64,000 bases of DNA. Origin: Gracilibacillus salitolerans. GTDB lineage: Bacteria > Bacillota > Bacilli > Bacillales > Amphibacillaceae. The translations under genes and the position numbers were made by a program. The notes beneath the pieces are model-generated. The model was given only the letters and a program-made list of their open reading frames with translations. It was not told where the DNA came from and did not search any database. Below are positions 26,165 through 34,657 of the stretch, in pieces (within the stretch, counting starts at the first letter, position 1; every line of letters begins with the position of its first letter). Location of the stretch: positions 310,001 through 374,000 of the forward strand of contig NZ_CP045915.1 of the NCBI RefSeq assembly GCF_009650095.1, read 5' to 3'.

Positions 26165-27088
26165 ATGAAAATCAAACTTTTTTTCTTCATGATTATTTTA
26201 ATTTTTAGTGTCTTTTTACTAAGTGCATGTGGTAGTGAGTCCAGTGAACAAGCACAATCTTCAGCAACAGAGTCTTCAGATACGGTTACATATGAATCAG
26301 AGACTGGACCAGTAGAAATTCCGGCAGATCCACAGCGAATCGTTGCTGTAGCTAGTGCCCCTAATGTACATGCGCTGGAAGGAGAGTTAGTCGGTGTTGA
26401 TCAATGGACAAAATCCAATCCGCTTTTTGCAGATGATCTAGAAGATGTAGCTACCGTTTCAGAAAATGAGCCAGAAACTATTATGGCACAAGATCCAGAT
26501 CTAATCATCGCAGGGTCACACATGGAAAACCTTGAGGAATTAGAAAAAATTGCACCTACTGTAATATATACATGGGGCAAACTTGATTACCTGTCCCAGC
26601 AAGTAGAAATTGGAAAGTTGTTGAATAAAGAGGAAGAAGCACAGGAATGGGTCGATGATTTCGAACAACGCACAGCAAAAATCGGTGAAAAGATCAAAGC
26701 AGAGTACGGAGAAGATGTTACGGTGACAGTGTTTGAAGTAGATGCAAAAAACTTCTATGTATTCGGTGATAATTGGGCACGAGGTACAGAAATCTTATAT
26801 CAAGCAATGGATCTAAACATGCCAGAAAAAGTAAGTGAAGATGCATTAGAAGAAGGATACCACACGTTGTCATTAGAAGCCCTTCCGGAATATGCGGGTG
26901 ATTTTATCGTCGTTAGTAAAAAATCGTCCGAGGATAATGAATTTATGGAGAGCGATACTTGGAACAACATTCCGGCCGTTCAGAACAATCAAGTAATTGA
27001 AATTGACCAAGACGCGTCTACCTATAGCGATCCTATCACACTTGATTATTTAACTGATATTTTTGAAGAAGCTTTTCTAGAAGAATAA
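26165..27088 (+). CDS. Second iron-siderophore substrate-binding lipoprotein
   Basis: Class III binding lipoprotein, 307 residues, lipobox LLSAC, Ser/Thr/Glu-rich linker, then the binding domain with DPQRIVAVASAPNVHALEG, ETIMAQDPDLIIAGS and LTDIFEEAF. It follows the reductase by 32 bp and ends at a strong terminator, so it closes the operon. Two binding proteins feeding one permease would widen substrate range. Sequence similarity to the first binding protein is moderate, so it is not a recent duplicate. Confidence 0.9.
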   Translation: MKIKLFFFMIILIFSVFLLSACGSESSEQAQSSATESSDTVTYESETGPVEIPADPQRIVAVASAPNVHALEGELVGVDQWTKSNPLFADDLEDVATVSENEPETIMAQDPDLIIAGSHMENLEELEKIAPTVIYTWGKLDYLSQQVEIGKLLNKEEEAQEWVDDFEQRTAKIGEKIKAEYGEDVTVTVFEVDAKNFYVFGDNWARGTEILYQAMDLNMPEKVSEDALEEGYHTLSLEALPEYAGDFIVVSKKSSEDNEFMESDTWNNIPAVQNNQVIEIDQDASTYSDPITLDYLTDIFEEAFLEE

Positions 27089-27100
27089 TGATGAATAATG

Positions 27101-27143
27101 CTGCATCTTAAAAAGAGAGAGACTTTTTAAGATGCAGTTTTTT
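27101..27143 (+). terminator. Strong Rho-independent terminator
   Basis: CTGCATCTTAAAAAG (27101-27115) and CTTTTTAAGATGCAG (27123-27137) form a perfect 15-bp stem followed by TTTTTTCT. It separates the Fur operon from the Zur region. Confidence 0.93.
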
Positions 27144-27294
27144 CTAGAAGATATGTAGTGAGAACAGATAATAGACAAATCTCAGCGCGCCCCAGAAAGA
27201 TTTGTCATAAAAGATGATATGCCATACCATACCAGGTTCTGTTACCAATTAAGGTGATCAACTCCTAATAGATAAGAAAATGGATACAAAACTT

Positions 27295-27369
27295 AAATCG
27301 TAATCATTACTATTTACATTTTTAATGAGATATACTATAATACTATGCAAGACGTAATCATTACGATTT
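27295..27369 (+). promoter_or_regulatory. Promoter flanked by two Zur boxes
   Basis: Box 1, 27295-27315, AAATCGTAATCATTACTATTT, differs by one base from the B. subtilis Zur consensus AAATCGTAATNATTACGATT(T). Box 2, 27349-27369, has the exact core CGTAATCATTACG with a full right arm and two left-arm mismatches. Between them lie TTTACA (27313-27318), 17 bp and TATAAT (27336-27341). Box 1 covers the -35 edge; box 2 sits at the transcription start. Confidence 0.88.
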
Positions 27370-27431
27370 ACAAGTTAAAAATAGTTTTGATATAAAAGAT
27401 AAATTCTAATTATCGAAAGGAGTAAGTTCAA

Positions 27432-27701
27432 ATGGCTAAAAAGTCTAAAATTGCAAAAGAGAAAAAACGCCAGAAAATGGTTGAACAATATGCTACCTTG
27501 AGAAAAGAGTTAAAAGCAAAAGGCGATTATGAAGCACTTCGTAAATTGCCACGAGACTCTTCTCCAACTCGCTTAAAAAATCGTTGCGAAGTTACAGGCA
27601 GACCACGTGGCTACATGCGTAAATTCAACATGTCACGTATTGCATTTAGAGATTATGCTCATAAAGGACAACTACCAGGCGTGAAAAAATCTAGTTGGTA
27701 A
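27432..27701 (+). CDS. rpsN2: 30S ribosomal protein S14, zinc-independent (C-minus) paralog
   Basis: Ribosomal protein of 89 residues, the long S14 form without zinc-ribbon cysteines: only one Cys remains, in [16 protein letters not shown], where the zinc form has CxxC pairs. In B. subtilis the equivalent (YhzA/RpsNB) is Zur-repressed and replaces zinc-containing S14 during zinc starvation, freeing zinc. The two Zur boxes upstream support the same role here. ATG with GAAAGGAG upstream. Confidence 0.96.
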   Translation: MAKKSKIAKEKKRQKMVEQYATLRKELKAKGDYEALRKLPRDSSPTRLKNRCEVTGRPRGYMRKFNMSRIAFRDYAHKGQLPGVKKSSW

Positions 27702-27815
27702 GAGGGGTAATCAACCTGGAGAATTAGAATAAGTAACAGGGGCATCTAAAGTGTTGTCCCTGTCTTATTTTTGATACAAAATTTCTTTGTATATAGCAAG
27801 AGGAGGGAAAGCGCG

Positions 27816-28781
27816 TTGTCAAAAGAACAAATCATTCCGGTAACAATATTGACTGGTTTTTTAGGTGCAGGTAAAACAACATTGCTCAATAACTTATTAA
27901 AGGATTTGCCTGAACAAAAAATTGCTGTTATTATCAATGAATTTGGTGATACATCCATTGATAGTCATTTGGTGGTATCAACGAAGGAAGAAATTATGGA
28001 AATAAATAGTGGTTGTATTTGTTGTAATGTACGAGGAGATTTAATCAACATATTAAGTAATTTGATGAAACAGGAAGAAAAAATTGACCGTATTGTCATT
28101 GAGACAACAGGTATGGCTAATCCAGCCCCAGTTATTCAAACTTTTTTGATGGATGAGCAAACAGCAACGTCATTTGAAATAGACAGTGTGATTACGATGG
28201 TCGATGCTAAGCATATCTGGCAACATCTAAAAGAAGAAGAACCTGGGCAACAAATCGCTTTTGCTGATGTCCTGCTATTAAATAAAATGGATTTAGTCAC
28301 AGAAGATGAAAAAAACAACTTGAAACAACAGTTGTTTAACATGAATCCACATGCAAAACGGATTTACACTACATATGCAAATGTAGACAGCCAAGATTTA
28401 ATAGGAAAAAAATCCTTTGAATTAGGTAATATATTAAAAATAGATCCCAATCTATTAGTCGAAACACATCATCATCATCATAATGATCAAGTCACTTCTT
28501 TTGTTTTTCGAGAAGATCGTCCGCTTGATATAGAAAAAGTGAATAAATGGTTCGCCTATTTAGTCCAGTTTAAAGGAGAAAATTTATATCGTTATAAAGG
28601 AGTGCTCCATATAAAGCAACTAGAAAAAAGAGTTGTTTTTCAGGGTGTACATATGCTATTTGCAGGGACAGAAGGTTTTAAATGGGCGAATCATGAAAAG
28701 CGACAAAGTGAGATAGTATTTATTGGGAAGGATCTCGATTTTCAGGAACTAGAGAGAGGCTTTCAATATTGTCTTGCTTAA
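27816..28781 (+). CDS. COG0523 (CobW/ZinU-like) GTPase A
   Basis: G3E-family GTPase of 321 residues, a putative zinc metallochaperone. N-terminal P-loop GFLGAGKTT (about 14-22), the metal-binding CxCC in NSGCICC, Walker B-like IVIETTGMANPAP, the NKMD guanine motif, then a metal-binding histidine run in ETHHHHHNDQ at the linker. The C-terminal CobW_C domain ends LEFRDLDFQELERGF-like (IVFIGKDLDF). Start TTG at 27816 fits GAGGAGGG 8 nt upstream. It is about 115 bp after rpsN2 and probably shares the Zur promoter. It differs from GTPases B and C, so is an older paralog. Confidence 0.9.
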   Translation: MSKEQIIPVTILTGFLGAGKTTLLNNLLKDLPEQKIAVIINEFGDTSIDSHLVVSTKEEIMEINSGCICCNVRGDLINILSNLMKQEEKIDRIVIETTGMANPAPVIQTFLMDEQTATSFEIDSVITMVDAKHIWQHLKEEEPGQQIAFADVLLLNKMDLVTEDEKNNLKQQLFNMNPHAKRIYTTYANVDSQDLIGKKSFELGNILKIDPNLLVETHHHHHNDQVTSFVFREDRPLDIEKVNKWFAYLVQFKGENLYRYKGVLHIKQLEKRVVFQGVHMLFAGTEGFKWANHEKRQSEIVFIGKDLDFQELERGFQYCLA

Positions 28782-28794
28782 TTTTTTACAACAT

Positions 28795-28815
28795 AAATCG
28801 TAATGGTTATGATTT
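28795..28815 (+). promoter_or_regulatory. Third Zur box
   Basis: AAATCGTAATGGTTATGATTT, with two arm mismatches to the palindromic Zur consensus, 14 bp upstream of the GTG of the flavoprotein gene. A weak promoter TTGTCT (28769-28774)-N17-CATAAA would be overlapped by it. It implies an internal Zur-controlled start. Confidence 0.75.
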
Positions 28816-28829
28816 GAGAGGTGGTAACA

Positions 28830-29942
28830 GTGAGTAAAATATATGATGTCATTGTTGTAGGAGCTGGTCCTTCTGGAATTGGTGTCGCAGCTTTATTACA
28901 ACAAATGAATTGTCCCTCCTATTTGATATTAGAAAAAGAAGAGGTAGGAGCATCTTTTCTGCGTTGGCCAAAGGAAATGAGATTCATAACCCCCTCTTTT
29001 CCTGCGCAAGGGTTTGGGCAGACAGATTTAAATGCGGTTGTTCCGAAATCTTCACCGGCTTATACGTTAGATATGGAGCATCCGACTGGTGAAGCGTATG
29101 CTGAATATCTTGATGTGGTGGCAGATCATTTTACGCTTCCTATTGAAAAAGGAGTAAAAGTAAATCAAATCCATAAAAAAGATGATACCTTTTCGATAGA
29201 TACGACACAAGGGAGCTATCAAAGTCACTACGTTATCTGGGCGGCAGGGCAATACCAATATCCCGATTTAAAGCCCTTCCCAGGTGCAGAGCTTGGTGTG
29301 CACAATAGCTTGATTCCATCTTGGCAAGAGCTAGAAGGTGATGACTTTATTATCATCGGAGGTTATGAAAGTGGGATGGATGCCGCATTTCATTTAGGAC
29401 GTTTAGGTAAAAGAACGACTGTAATAGCTAAAACGAATACGTGGGAGCTAGACAATAGTGATCCAAGTATTGCCCTGTCAACCTATACATATGGTCGTAT
29501 TCGTCACTTATTTGATTCCGACTTATTAAGGGTTGTAGGCAATACAGCAGTGACACGAATAGAAGCAGTATCCTCAGGGTATGACGTTTATACGAGTAGT
29601 GGAAAAGTTTATTTTACAACGGAGAGACCAATATTAGCTACTGGTTTCTCAGGTAGCACAACGACGATAGAAAATCTAGTGACACGTGGTAAGCATGACG
29701 AAGTTCTTGTCAATGATACCGATGAAGCTGTTGCGACTACTGGACTATTTCTAGCAGGACCGGAACTTCGTCACGATGATCATATTTTTTGCTATATTTA
29801 TAAATTTCGTCAGCGCTTTGCCGTCATAGCGGAAACGATTGGCTACCAGTTAAACTTGGATTTATCTATTTTAGAGGAGTATAAACGAGAGAACTTTTAT
29901 CTTAAAGATCTTTCGATGTGTGGGGAGAGGTGTCAATGCTAG
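28830..29942 (+). CDS. FAD/NAD(P)-dependent oxidoreductase with cysteine tail
   Basis: Flavoprotein of 370 residues in the flavin monooxygenase/CzcO-like family. FAD site VVGAGPSGIGVAALL (about 8-22), FLRWPKEMRFITPSFP after it, and a second Rossmann fold IIIGGYESGMDAAFHLG (about 167). The protein ends CGERCQC, a potential thiol or metal site. Start GTG at 28830 with AGAGGTG upstream. Its last 7 bp overlap the FeoB-like gene, and a Zur box lies just upstream. Work in zinc stress, perhaps redox release or handling of a metal or ligand, is inferred; no substrate is known. Confidence 0.85.
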   Translation: MSKIYDVIVVGAGPSGIGVAALLQQMNCPSYLILEKEEVGASFLRWPKEMRFITPSFPAQGFGQTDLNAVVPKSSPAYTLDMEHPTGEAYAEYLDVVADHFTLPIEKGVKVNQIHKKDDTFSIDTTQGSYQSHYVIWAAGQYQYPDLKPFPGAELGVHNSLIPSWQELEGDDFIIIGGYESGMDAAFHLGRLGKRTTVIAKTNTWELDNSDPSIALSTYTYGRIRHLFDSDLLRVVGNTAVTRIEAVSSGYDVYTSSGKVYFTTERPILATGFSGSTTTIENLVTRGKHDEVLVNDTDEAVATTGLFLAGPELRHDDHIFCYIYKFRQRFAVIAETIGYQLNLDLSILEEYKRENFYLKDLSMCGERCQC

Positions 29943-31603
29943 AAAGCGTTCAGTATTCTGCTTGTCCAATAGATGTGGTGCTAGTAGGTTGTGAATCTGT
30001 TGGGAAATCAGGTTTGTTCCGCCATTTGACTGGCGAAAAACGAGCGTTGACAAGCAATGTAAAAGGGACAACAGTAGCTGCCTTAACTGCAACCTGTAAA
30101 TTAAACAATGATATGCGATTGACAGACTTGCCAGGACTTCAATTCGATATGGACAGTAAAAGTACACAGCTTACTTTAGATCGTTTAGAGGGGGAACAAA
30201 CCCTTCTATTAGTTGTGAAAGCAACAGAACTGAAAGAAGAGTTAACCCAGCTGCAGAAAGAATTGAATTTGAAAGGTAAACAAGTAGCTATTGTTGCAAC
30301 TCACCAGGATAAATACCAGCCTTCTAACGCTGAACAAAAAAGAGTACAAGAGCTATTACAAGTACCAGTTGTCTGGATTAATGCCAGAAAGATGGATCAG
30401 GAAGAACAAGAAAAAGTAATCACATGTATCGAGCAAGCCAGGATTTGGGCTGTTACTACAAGTATTGTTAGCTTTCTGCCTTCAACACCTATTCCTGTTA
30501 ATAAACTAATTCCAATGTTCCGTTTGCGGGTAGTAGGTCCAATACTAGCTTGTCTTATTATCATGACTATGTTTGCCTTGCCAGTATTTGCAGCCTACTT
30601 ATTTGTCAGTTGGTTCGAACCGATTACAGAGCAATACTTGCTTACACCGATAACTACATGGTTGGAGCAGATACCAGCTTTTTTAGCGAATGTATTGATA
30701 GGTGATTATGGAATCATTACCTTAGGTTGGTACTCGTTTCTTTGGGCATTCCCTGTTGTCCTGTTGATTAGCATAACCACGACTATCACAGAAGAGATTG
30801 GTATACAAGAACACTTAACAAGTGCTTTAGATCCGTGGCTACGTAAAATTGGATTAACAGGTAGAGATTTGCTTCCTGCTATCACTGGTTTTGGCTGTAA
30901 TGTTGTCGCAGTAATGCAAAGCAGGAGCTGTAGTAGCTGCACCCAAGTATCTTGTGTTTCAATGATTGCCTTTGGCTCAGCGTGCAGTTATCAAATAGGC
31001 GCTACCTTATCTATCTTCAATGCAGCACATGCTCCTTTTTTATTTATCCCTTATTTGCTCTTACTATTTGTAGTCGGAGCTATTCATACAAGGATTTGGA
31101 ATAGAAGCACCACTGATGAGCTAACAAGAATCGCCCCCTTGCCTTATTTACAAGGAATCAATGGGAGAGCATTTTGGTGGAAGGTTTCTGGAGTGATTAA
31201 ACAATTTTTAGTTCAAGCTATGCCAATTTTCTTGTTGATCTGTCTGGTTGCATCTGTCCTGGAAACAGTAGGGGTATTATCGATTTTTAGTTGGCTTGCA
31301 ATGCCATTATTATATCTATTCTCGTTACCGTCAGATGCAGCACCTGGTTTGATCTTTTCTTTTATTAGAAAGGATGGCCTACTTGTCTTAAATGAGGGGC
31401 AGGGCAGTTTGTTAATGGATATGTCGATCAGTCAGGTATTTATTCTTGTTTACTTGGCATCCACATTATCAGCTTGTCTCGTTACGTTATTTACTATTAG
31501 TAGAGAGCTGAGCTGGAAGGATGCTTTATCAATCGGGTGGAAGCAAATGCTAACAAGTGTTGTTAGTGCAGCTTTTATTGCTTTGGGACTATATTTTTTA
31601 TGA
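29936..31603 (+). CDS. Short divergent FeoB-like GTPase-transporter, candidate zinc permease
   Basis: Membrane protein of 555 residues (FeoB is usually 650-770). An N-terminal G domain has an altered P-loop GCESVGKSGLF (18-28), G3 DLPG (64-67) and a degraded G4, THQD (122-125) in place of NxxD. The helical spacer is nearly absent. Around nine helices follow from about 200. Gate 1 carries GFGCNVVAV (318-326) as in FeoB but continues through Cys332, 335, 340 and 350, far richer in cysteine than FeoB. Gate 2 has FSFIRKDGLLVL. ATG at 29936, AGAGG 6 nt upstream. Its Zur-controlled setting argues for zinc rather than iron uptake (inference). Confidence 0.8.
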   Translation: MLESVQYSACPIDVVLVGCESVGKSGLFRHLTGEKRALTSNVKGTTVAALTATCKLNNDMRLTDLPGLQFDMDSKSTQLTLDRLEGEQTLLLVVKATELKEELTQLQKELNLKGKQVAIVATHQDKYQPSNAEQKRVQELLQVPVVWINARKMDQEEQEKVITCIEQARIWAVTTSIVSFLPSTPIPVNKLIPMFRLRVVGPILACLIIMTMFALPVFAAYLFVSWFEPITEQYLLTPITTWLEQIPAFLANVLIGDYGIITLGWYSFLWAFPVVLLISITTTITEEIGIQEHLTSALDPWLRKIGLTGRDLLPAITGFGCNVVAVMQSRSCSSCTQVSCVSMIAFGSACSYQIGATLSIFNAAHAPFLFIPYLLLLFVVGAIHTRIWNRSTTDELTRIAPLPYLQGINGRAFWWKVSGVIKQFLVQAMPIFLLICLVASVLETVGVLSIFSWLAMPLLYLFSLPSDAAPGLIFSFIRKDGLLVLNEGQGSLLMDMSISQVFILVYLASTLSACLVTLFTISRELSWKDALSIGWKQMLTSVVSAAFIALGLYFL

Positions 31604-31623
31604 TGAGAAAGGAGGAGTAACAA

Positions 31624-32814
31624 ATGAAAAAGATTCCTGTTACTGTACTAAGTGGATATTTAGGTTCTGGTAAAACAACGTTATTGAATCATGTCTTACA
31701 TAACCGAGAAGGCCTGAAGGTAGCGGTAATTGTCAATGACATGAGTGAAGTTAATATTGATAGTGAGCTTGTCCAAACACAAGGAGGCTTTTCCCGAACA
31801 GAAGAGAAGTTAGTTGAAATGTCCAATGGTTGTATTTGCTGTACATTACGAGAAGATCTATTAGTAGAGGTGGAGAAGCTCGTGAAAAAAGGTGATGTTG
31901 ATTATATTTTGATTGAGTCATCAGGAATTAGTGAACCTGTTCCAGTTGCGCAAACTTTCTCTTATATTGATGACACGCTGGGGATTGATTTAACGAAATA
32001 CTGCCGCTTGGATACGATGGTTACAGTTGTCGATGCTAATCGTTTCTTGCATGATTTTGGTTCAGGAGACAGCTTGCTGGAGAGACAACAAGCGGTAGGT
32101 GAGGAAGATACACGCAATATTGCCGATTTGTTAATTGACCAAATTGAATTTTGTAATGTCCTTGTTTTGAATAAAACAGATTTGGTCAAAGAGGAATATT
32201 TACAAAAGTTAGAGAAAGTCATACGTAAGTTACAGCCTGAAGCAAAAATCATCCGTACACAATACAGTAAGGTAGAGTCAAACGAGATATTGAATACTCA
32301 ATTGTTTGACTTTGAAAAGGCTAGCGAATCTGCTGGCTGGTTAAAGGAACTTAATCAGGGCGTAGAAAATCATACTCCGGAAACAGAGGAATATGGAATT
32401 GGTTCATTTGTATATACTTCTAGATTACCATTCCATACCGAGCGCCTAATGAGCTGGTATCAAGATTTGCCTAAAGAAATTGTTCGGGTAAAAGGTGTGA
32501 TGTGGTGTGCGACACATCATGATATAGCTTTATTGTTATCACAAGCTGGTCCTTCTGTAGCGGTTGAACCGTTAGCCTATTGGGTAGATTCATTACCAGA
32601 AGAACAGCAAAAGGAAATATTAAGGAATAATCCTGAAGTCAAAGATTTATGGGACCCTGAATATGGAGATCGCCATACAAAGCTTGTTTTCATCGGGATG
32701 GACTTGGATGTTGAGGAGATAACTAGTGAGCTAGATCGTTGTCTATTAACGGAGTCAGAGATGGCGGAAGACTGGTCACAATTCAGAAACCCTTTCAATT
32801 GGCGAATTTCATAA
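31624..32814 (+). CDS. COG0523 (ZinU/YciC-like) GTPase B
   Basis: G3E GTPase of 396 residues. P-loop GYLGSGKTT (about 11-19), metal-binding CxCC in NGCICCTLREDL, LIESSGISEPVPVAQ, LVLNKTDL guanine motif, and a full CobW_C domain (about 255-390; GSFVYTSRLPFH, KLVFIGMDLD). Length and motifs match B. subtilis YciC/ZinU, a Zur-regulated zinc chaperone or uptake factor. ATG with AAAGGAGG; starts 20 bp after the FeoB-like gene. Confidence 0.92.
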   Translation: MKKIPVTVLSGYLGSGKTTLLNHVLHNREGLKVAVIVNDMSEVNIDSELVQTQGGFSRTEEKLVEMSNGCICCTLREDLLVEVEKLVKKGDVDYILIESSGISEPVPVAQTFSYIDDTLGIDLTKYCRLDTMVTVVDANRFLHDFGSGDSLLERQQAVGEEDTRNIADLLIDQIEFCNVLVLNKTDLVKEEYLQKLEKVIRKLQPEAKIIRTQYSKVESNEILNTQLFDFEKASESAGWLKELNQGVENHTPETEEYGIGSFVYTSRLPFHTERLMSWYQDLPKEIVRVKGVMWCATHHDIALLLSQAGPSVAVEPLAYWVDSLPEEQQKEILRNNPEVKDLWDPEYGDRHTKLVFIGMDLDVEEITSELDRCLLTESEMAEDWSQFRNPFNWRIS

Positions 32815-32830
32815 TCAGGGGTGAAAACAG

Positions 32831-33379
32831 GTGATTTTATCAGGACAAACGATTAAACAATTAATACATGATGAACGAATGTCTGTTACTCCTTATAAGG
32901 ATTTTAGTATACAACCAGCGTCCATTGATCTATGTTTAGGAAAGCATTTTTTAGTAGTGGATGACATGTCTACCCCTTTTTTATCAGTCGACAAGGCGGC
33001 AAACTATCATGAAATGCAAGTAACGGATGGAGAAGTTATCACGATTCCGTCTAAAACTTTTATGTTAGGAACAACATTAGAGCAAATTCGTTTACCTGAC
33101 TATTTAACGGCCTTTGTTGAAGGGAGAAGTTCTATCGGAAGACTTGGCGTTTTCATTCAAAACGCAGGCTGGATCGATCCGGGCTTCTCCGGCCAAATCA
33201 CCTTAGAGTTATTTAATGCAAATCGTGTCCCCGTTCAATTAAAAGTCGGTATGCGAGTGTGTCAATTGGTCATAGCGCAAGTTGATCATGCTACAGAAGG
33301 ATATAGCGGGAAGTACTTATTTCAAGAGGGTGCTACACCTAGTCGGGTGTATATGGATAGAGAGGAAGGAAAGGAATGA
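32831..33379 (+). CDS. dcd: dCTP deaminase
   Basis: Trimeric dUTPase-fold enzyme of 182 residues converting dCTP to dUTP (or dUMP in bifunctional forms). Signatures: MILSGQTIKQLI, IQPASIDLCLG, FVEGRSSIGRLG, QNAGWIDPGFSGQITLELFN with the catalytic Glu, and GMRVCQLVIAQV. It binds no zinc, whereas the usual Bacillus route to dUMP uses zinc-dependent dCMP deaminase. Set between two ZinU-like GTPases and overlapping the second by 4 bp, it may be a zinc-sparing back-up for thymidylate synthesis. GTG start; GGGGTG upstream. Confidence 0.92.
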   Translation: MILSGQTIKQLIHDERMSVTPYKDFSIQPASIDLCLGKHFLVVDDMSTPFLSVDKAANYHEMQVTDGEVITIPSKTFMLGTTLEQIRLPDYLTAFVEGRSSIGRLGVFIQNAGWIDPGFSGQITLELFNANRVPVQLKVGMRVCQLVIAQVDHATEGYSGKYLFQEGATPSRVYMDREEGKE

Positions 33380-34551
33380 GTAAAAAAATACCGGTGACGG
33401 TTTTAAGTGGATTTTTAGGAGCTGGTAAGACAACCTTACTTAATCATCTCCTTGAAAATCAGAATGGATTAAAAATAGCGATTATTGTCAACGATATGAG
33501 CGAAATTAATGTGGACGCAAAGCTTGTTAAGGAAGGCAACTTTGTGAGAACAGAAGAAAATATGGTAGAAATGACGAATGGCTGTATTTGCTGTACATTA
33601 CGAGAAGATTTAGTAGTGGAATTAGAGAAATTGGCCAAACTGGACGTTGATTATGTGTTGATTGAATCAAGTGGTGTGTCTGAACCTATTCCAGTAGCAC
33701 AGAGTTTTGTATATCATGACGAAGAATTAGGAATAGACTTAAACACCTTTTTTCAGCTTGATACAATGGTAACGGTTATCAACGGTCAGCAATTTTGGGA
33801 TGATTATCAATCAGAGGATTTATTAATCGATAGGCAATTACACGTTTCCGAAGATGATGAAAGAGGGATTGTTGATTTATTAATTGATCAAATGGAGTTT
33901 GCGAATGTGATTGTTTTAAATAAAGTAGATAAGCTTTCAAGCGAAAAAATAGCTAAGTTAAGGAATTTACTGCAAAGGCTAAATCCAGAAGCGAAAATTA
34001 TTCCGACAAGCTTTGGGCAAATTGATTCACTACAGGTACTCCATACCAATCAATTTGATTTTGAAAAGGCAAGTCAGGGCGCTGGCTGGATCAAGGAATT
34101 GAATGAGGAGCATACACCGGAAACAGAAGAGTATGGAATTAGTTCATTTGTTTATAGAAGCAGAAAAGCCTTCCATCCAGAACGTTTTCATCAATGGTTG
34201 GAAAACTGGCCAACAGAAATTATCCGTGCAAAAGGTTTCTTTTGGTTAGTGACAAGAAATGATGTTGCAGGACTCTTATCACAAGCGGGATCTATGTTGA
34301 CTTTGGAGGGAGCTGGTAGATGGTTAGCTAGCTATTCTGAAGAGGATCAAGAAGAATTGAAGGCACAAGACCCTGCTTTGTTTGAAGGATGGGATGAACA
34401 AACAGGAGATAGAATGACAGAGCTTGTTTTTATTGGGAGTAATATGGATATGGAACATATTGTTAATTCATTGAATAAGTGTTTAGTAACTGAAAAAGAA
34501 GAAAAAAAACAGATTACTTCCTTCAGAGATCCATTACCCTCTTTTATTTAA
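33376..34551 (+). CDS. COG0523 (ZinU/YciC-like) GTPase C
   Basis: G3E GTPase of 391 residues closely related to GTPase B: GFLGAGKTT, NGCICCTLREDL, LIESSGVSEPIPVAQ, IVLNKVDK, and a complete CobW_C domain (SSFVYRSRKAFH, ELVFIGSNMD). The start overlaps the dcd stop (ATGA). A terminator follows at 34556. B, C and the broken copy D at 34658 appear to be tandem duplicates. Distinct client proteins or different metal affinity could explain keeping several. Confidence 0.92.
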   Translation: MSKKIPVTVLSGFLGAGKTTLLNHLLENQNGLKIAIIVNDMSEINVDAKLVKEGNFVRTEENMVEMTNGCICCTLREDLVVELEKLAKLDVDYVLIESSGVSEPIPVAQSFVYHDEELGIDLNTFFQLDTMVTVINGQQFWDDYQSEDLLIDRQLHVSEDDERGIVDLLIDQMEFANVIVLNKVDKLSSEKIAKLRNLLQRLNPEAKIIPTSFGQIDSLQVLHTNQFDFEKASQGAGWIKELNEEHTPETEEYGISSFVYRSRKAFHPERFHQWLENWPTEIIRAKGFFWLVTRNDVAGLLSQAGSMLTLEGAGRWLASYSEEDQEELKAQDPALFEGWDEQTGDRMTELVFIGSNMDMEHIVNSLNKCLVTEKEEKKQITSFRDPLPSFI

Positions 34552-34642
34552 GGTCAAAAGGTGTTGCTTGGAATTATATCTAAGCAACACCTTTTTTTCA
34601 TAGTGTACAAAAATATGAGAGTATTTGATTATTCCATAGAAA
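34531..34642 (+). repeat. 112-bp direct repeat, copy 1 (GTPase tail plus terminator)
   Basis: Covers the last codons of GTPase C, the terminator AAAAGGTGTTGCTT/AAGCAACACCTTTTTTT (34556-34598), and TAGTGTACAAAAATATGAGA to CCATAGAAA. Copy 2 at 38910-39022 is almost identical. The pair frames about 4.3 kb. Confidence 0.93.
34556..34598 (+). terminator. Terminator of the Zur operon
   Basis: AAGGTGTTGCTT and AAGCAACACCTT arms around GGAATTATATCT, followed by seven T in total. The same hairpin recurs at 38938-38977. Confidence 0.9.
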
Positions 34643-34657
34643 GAGAGGAGGGAAGTA

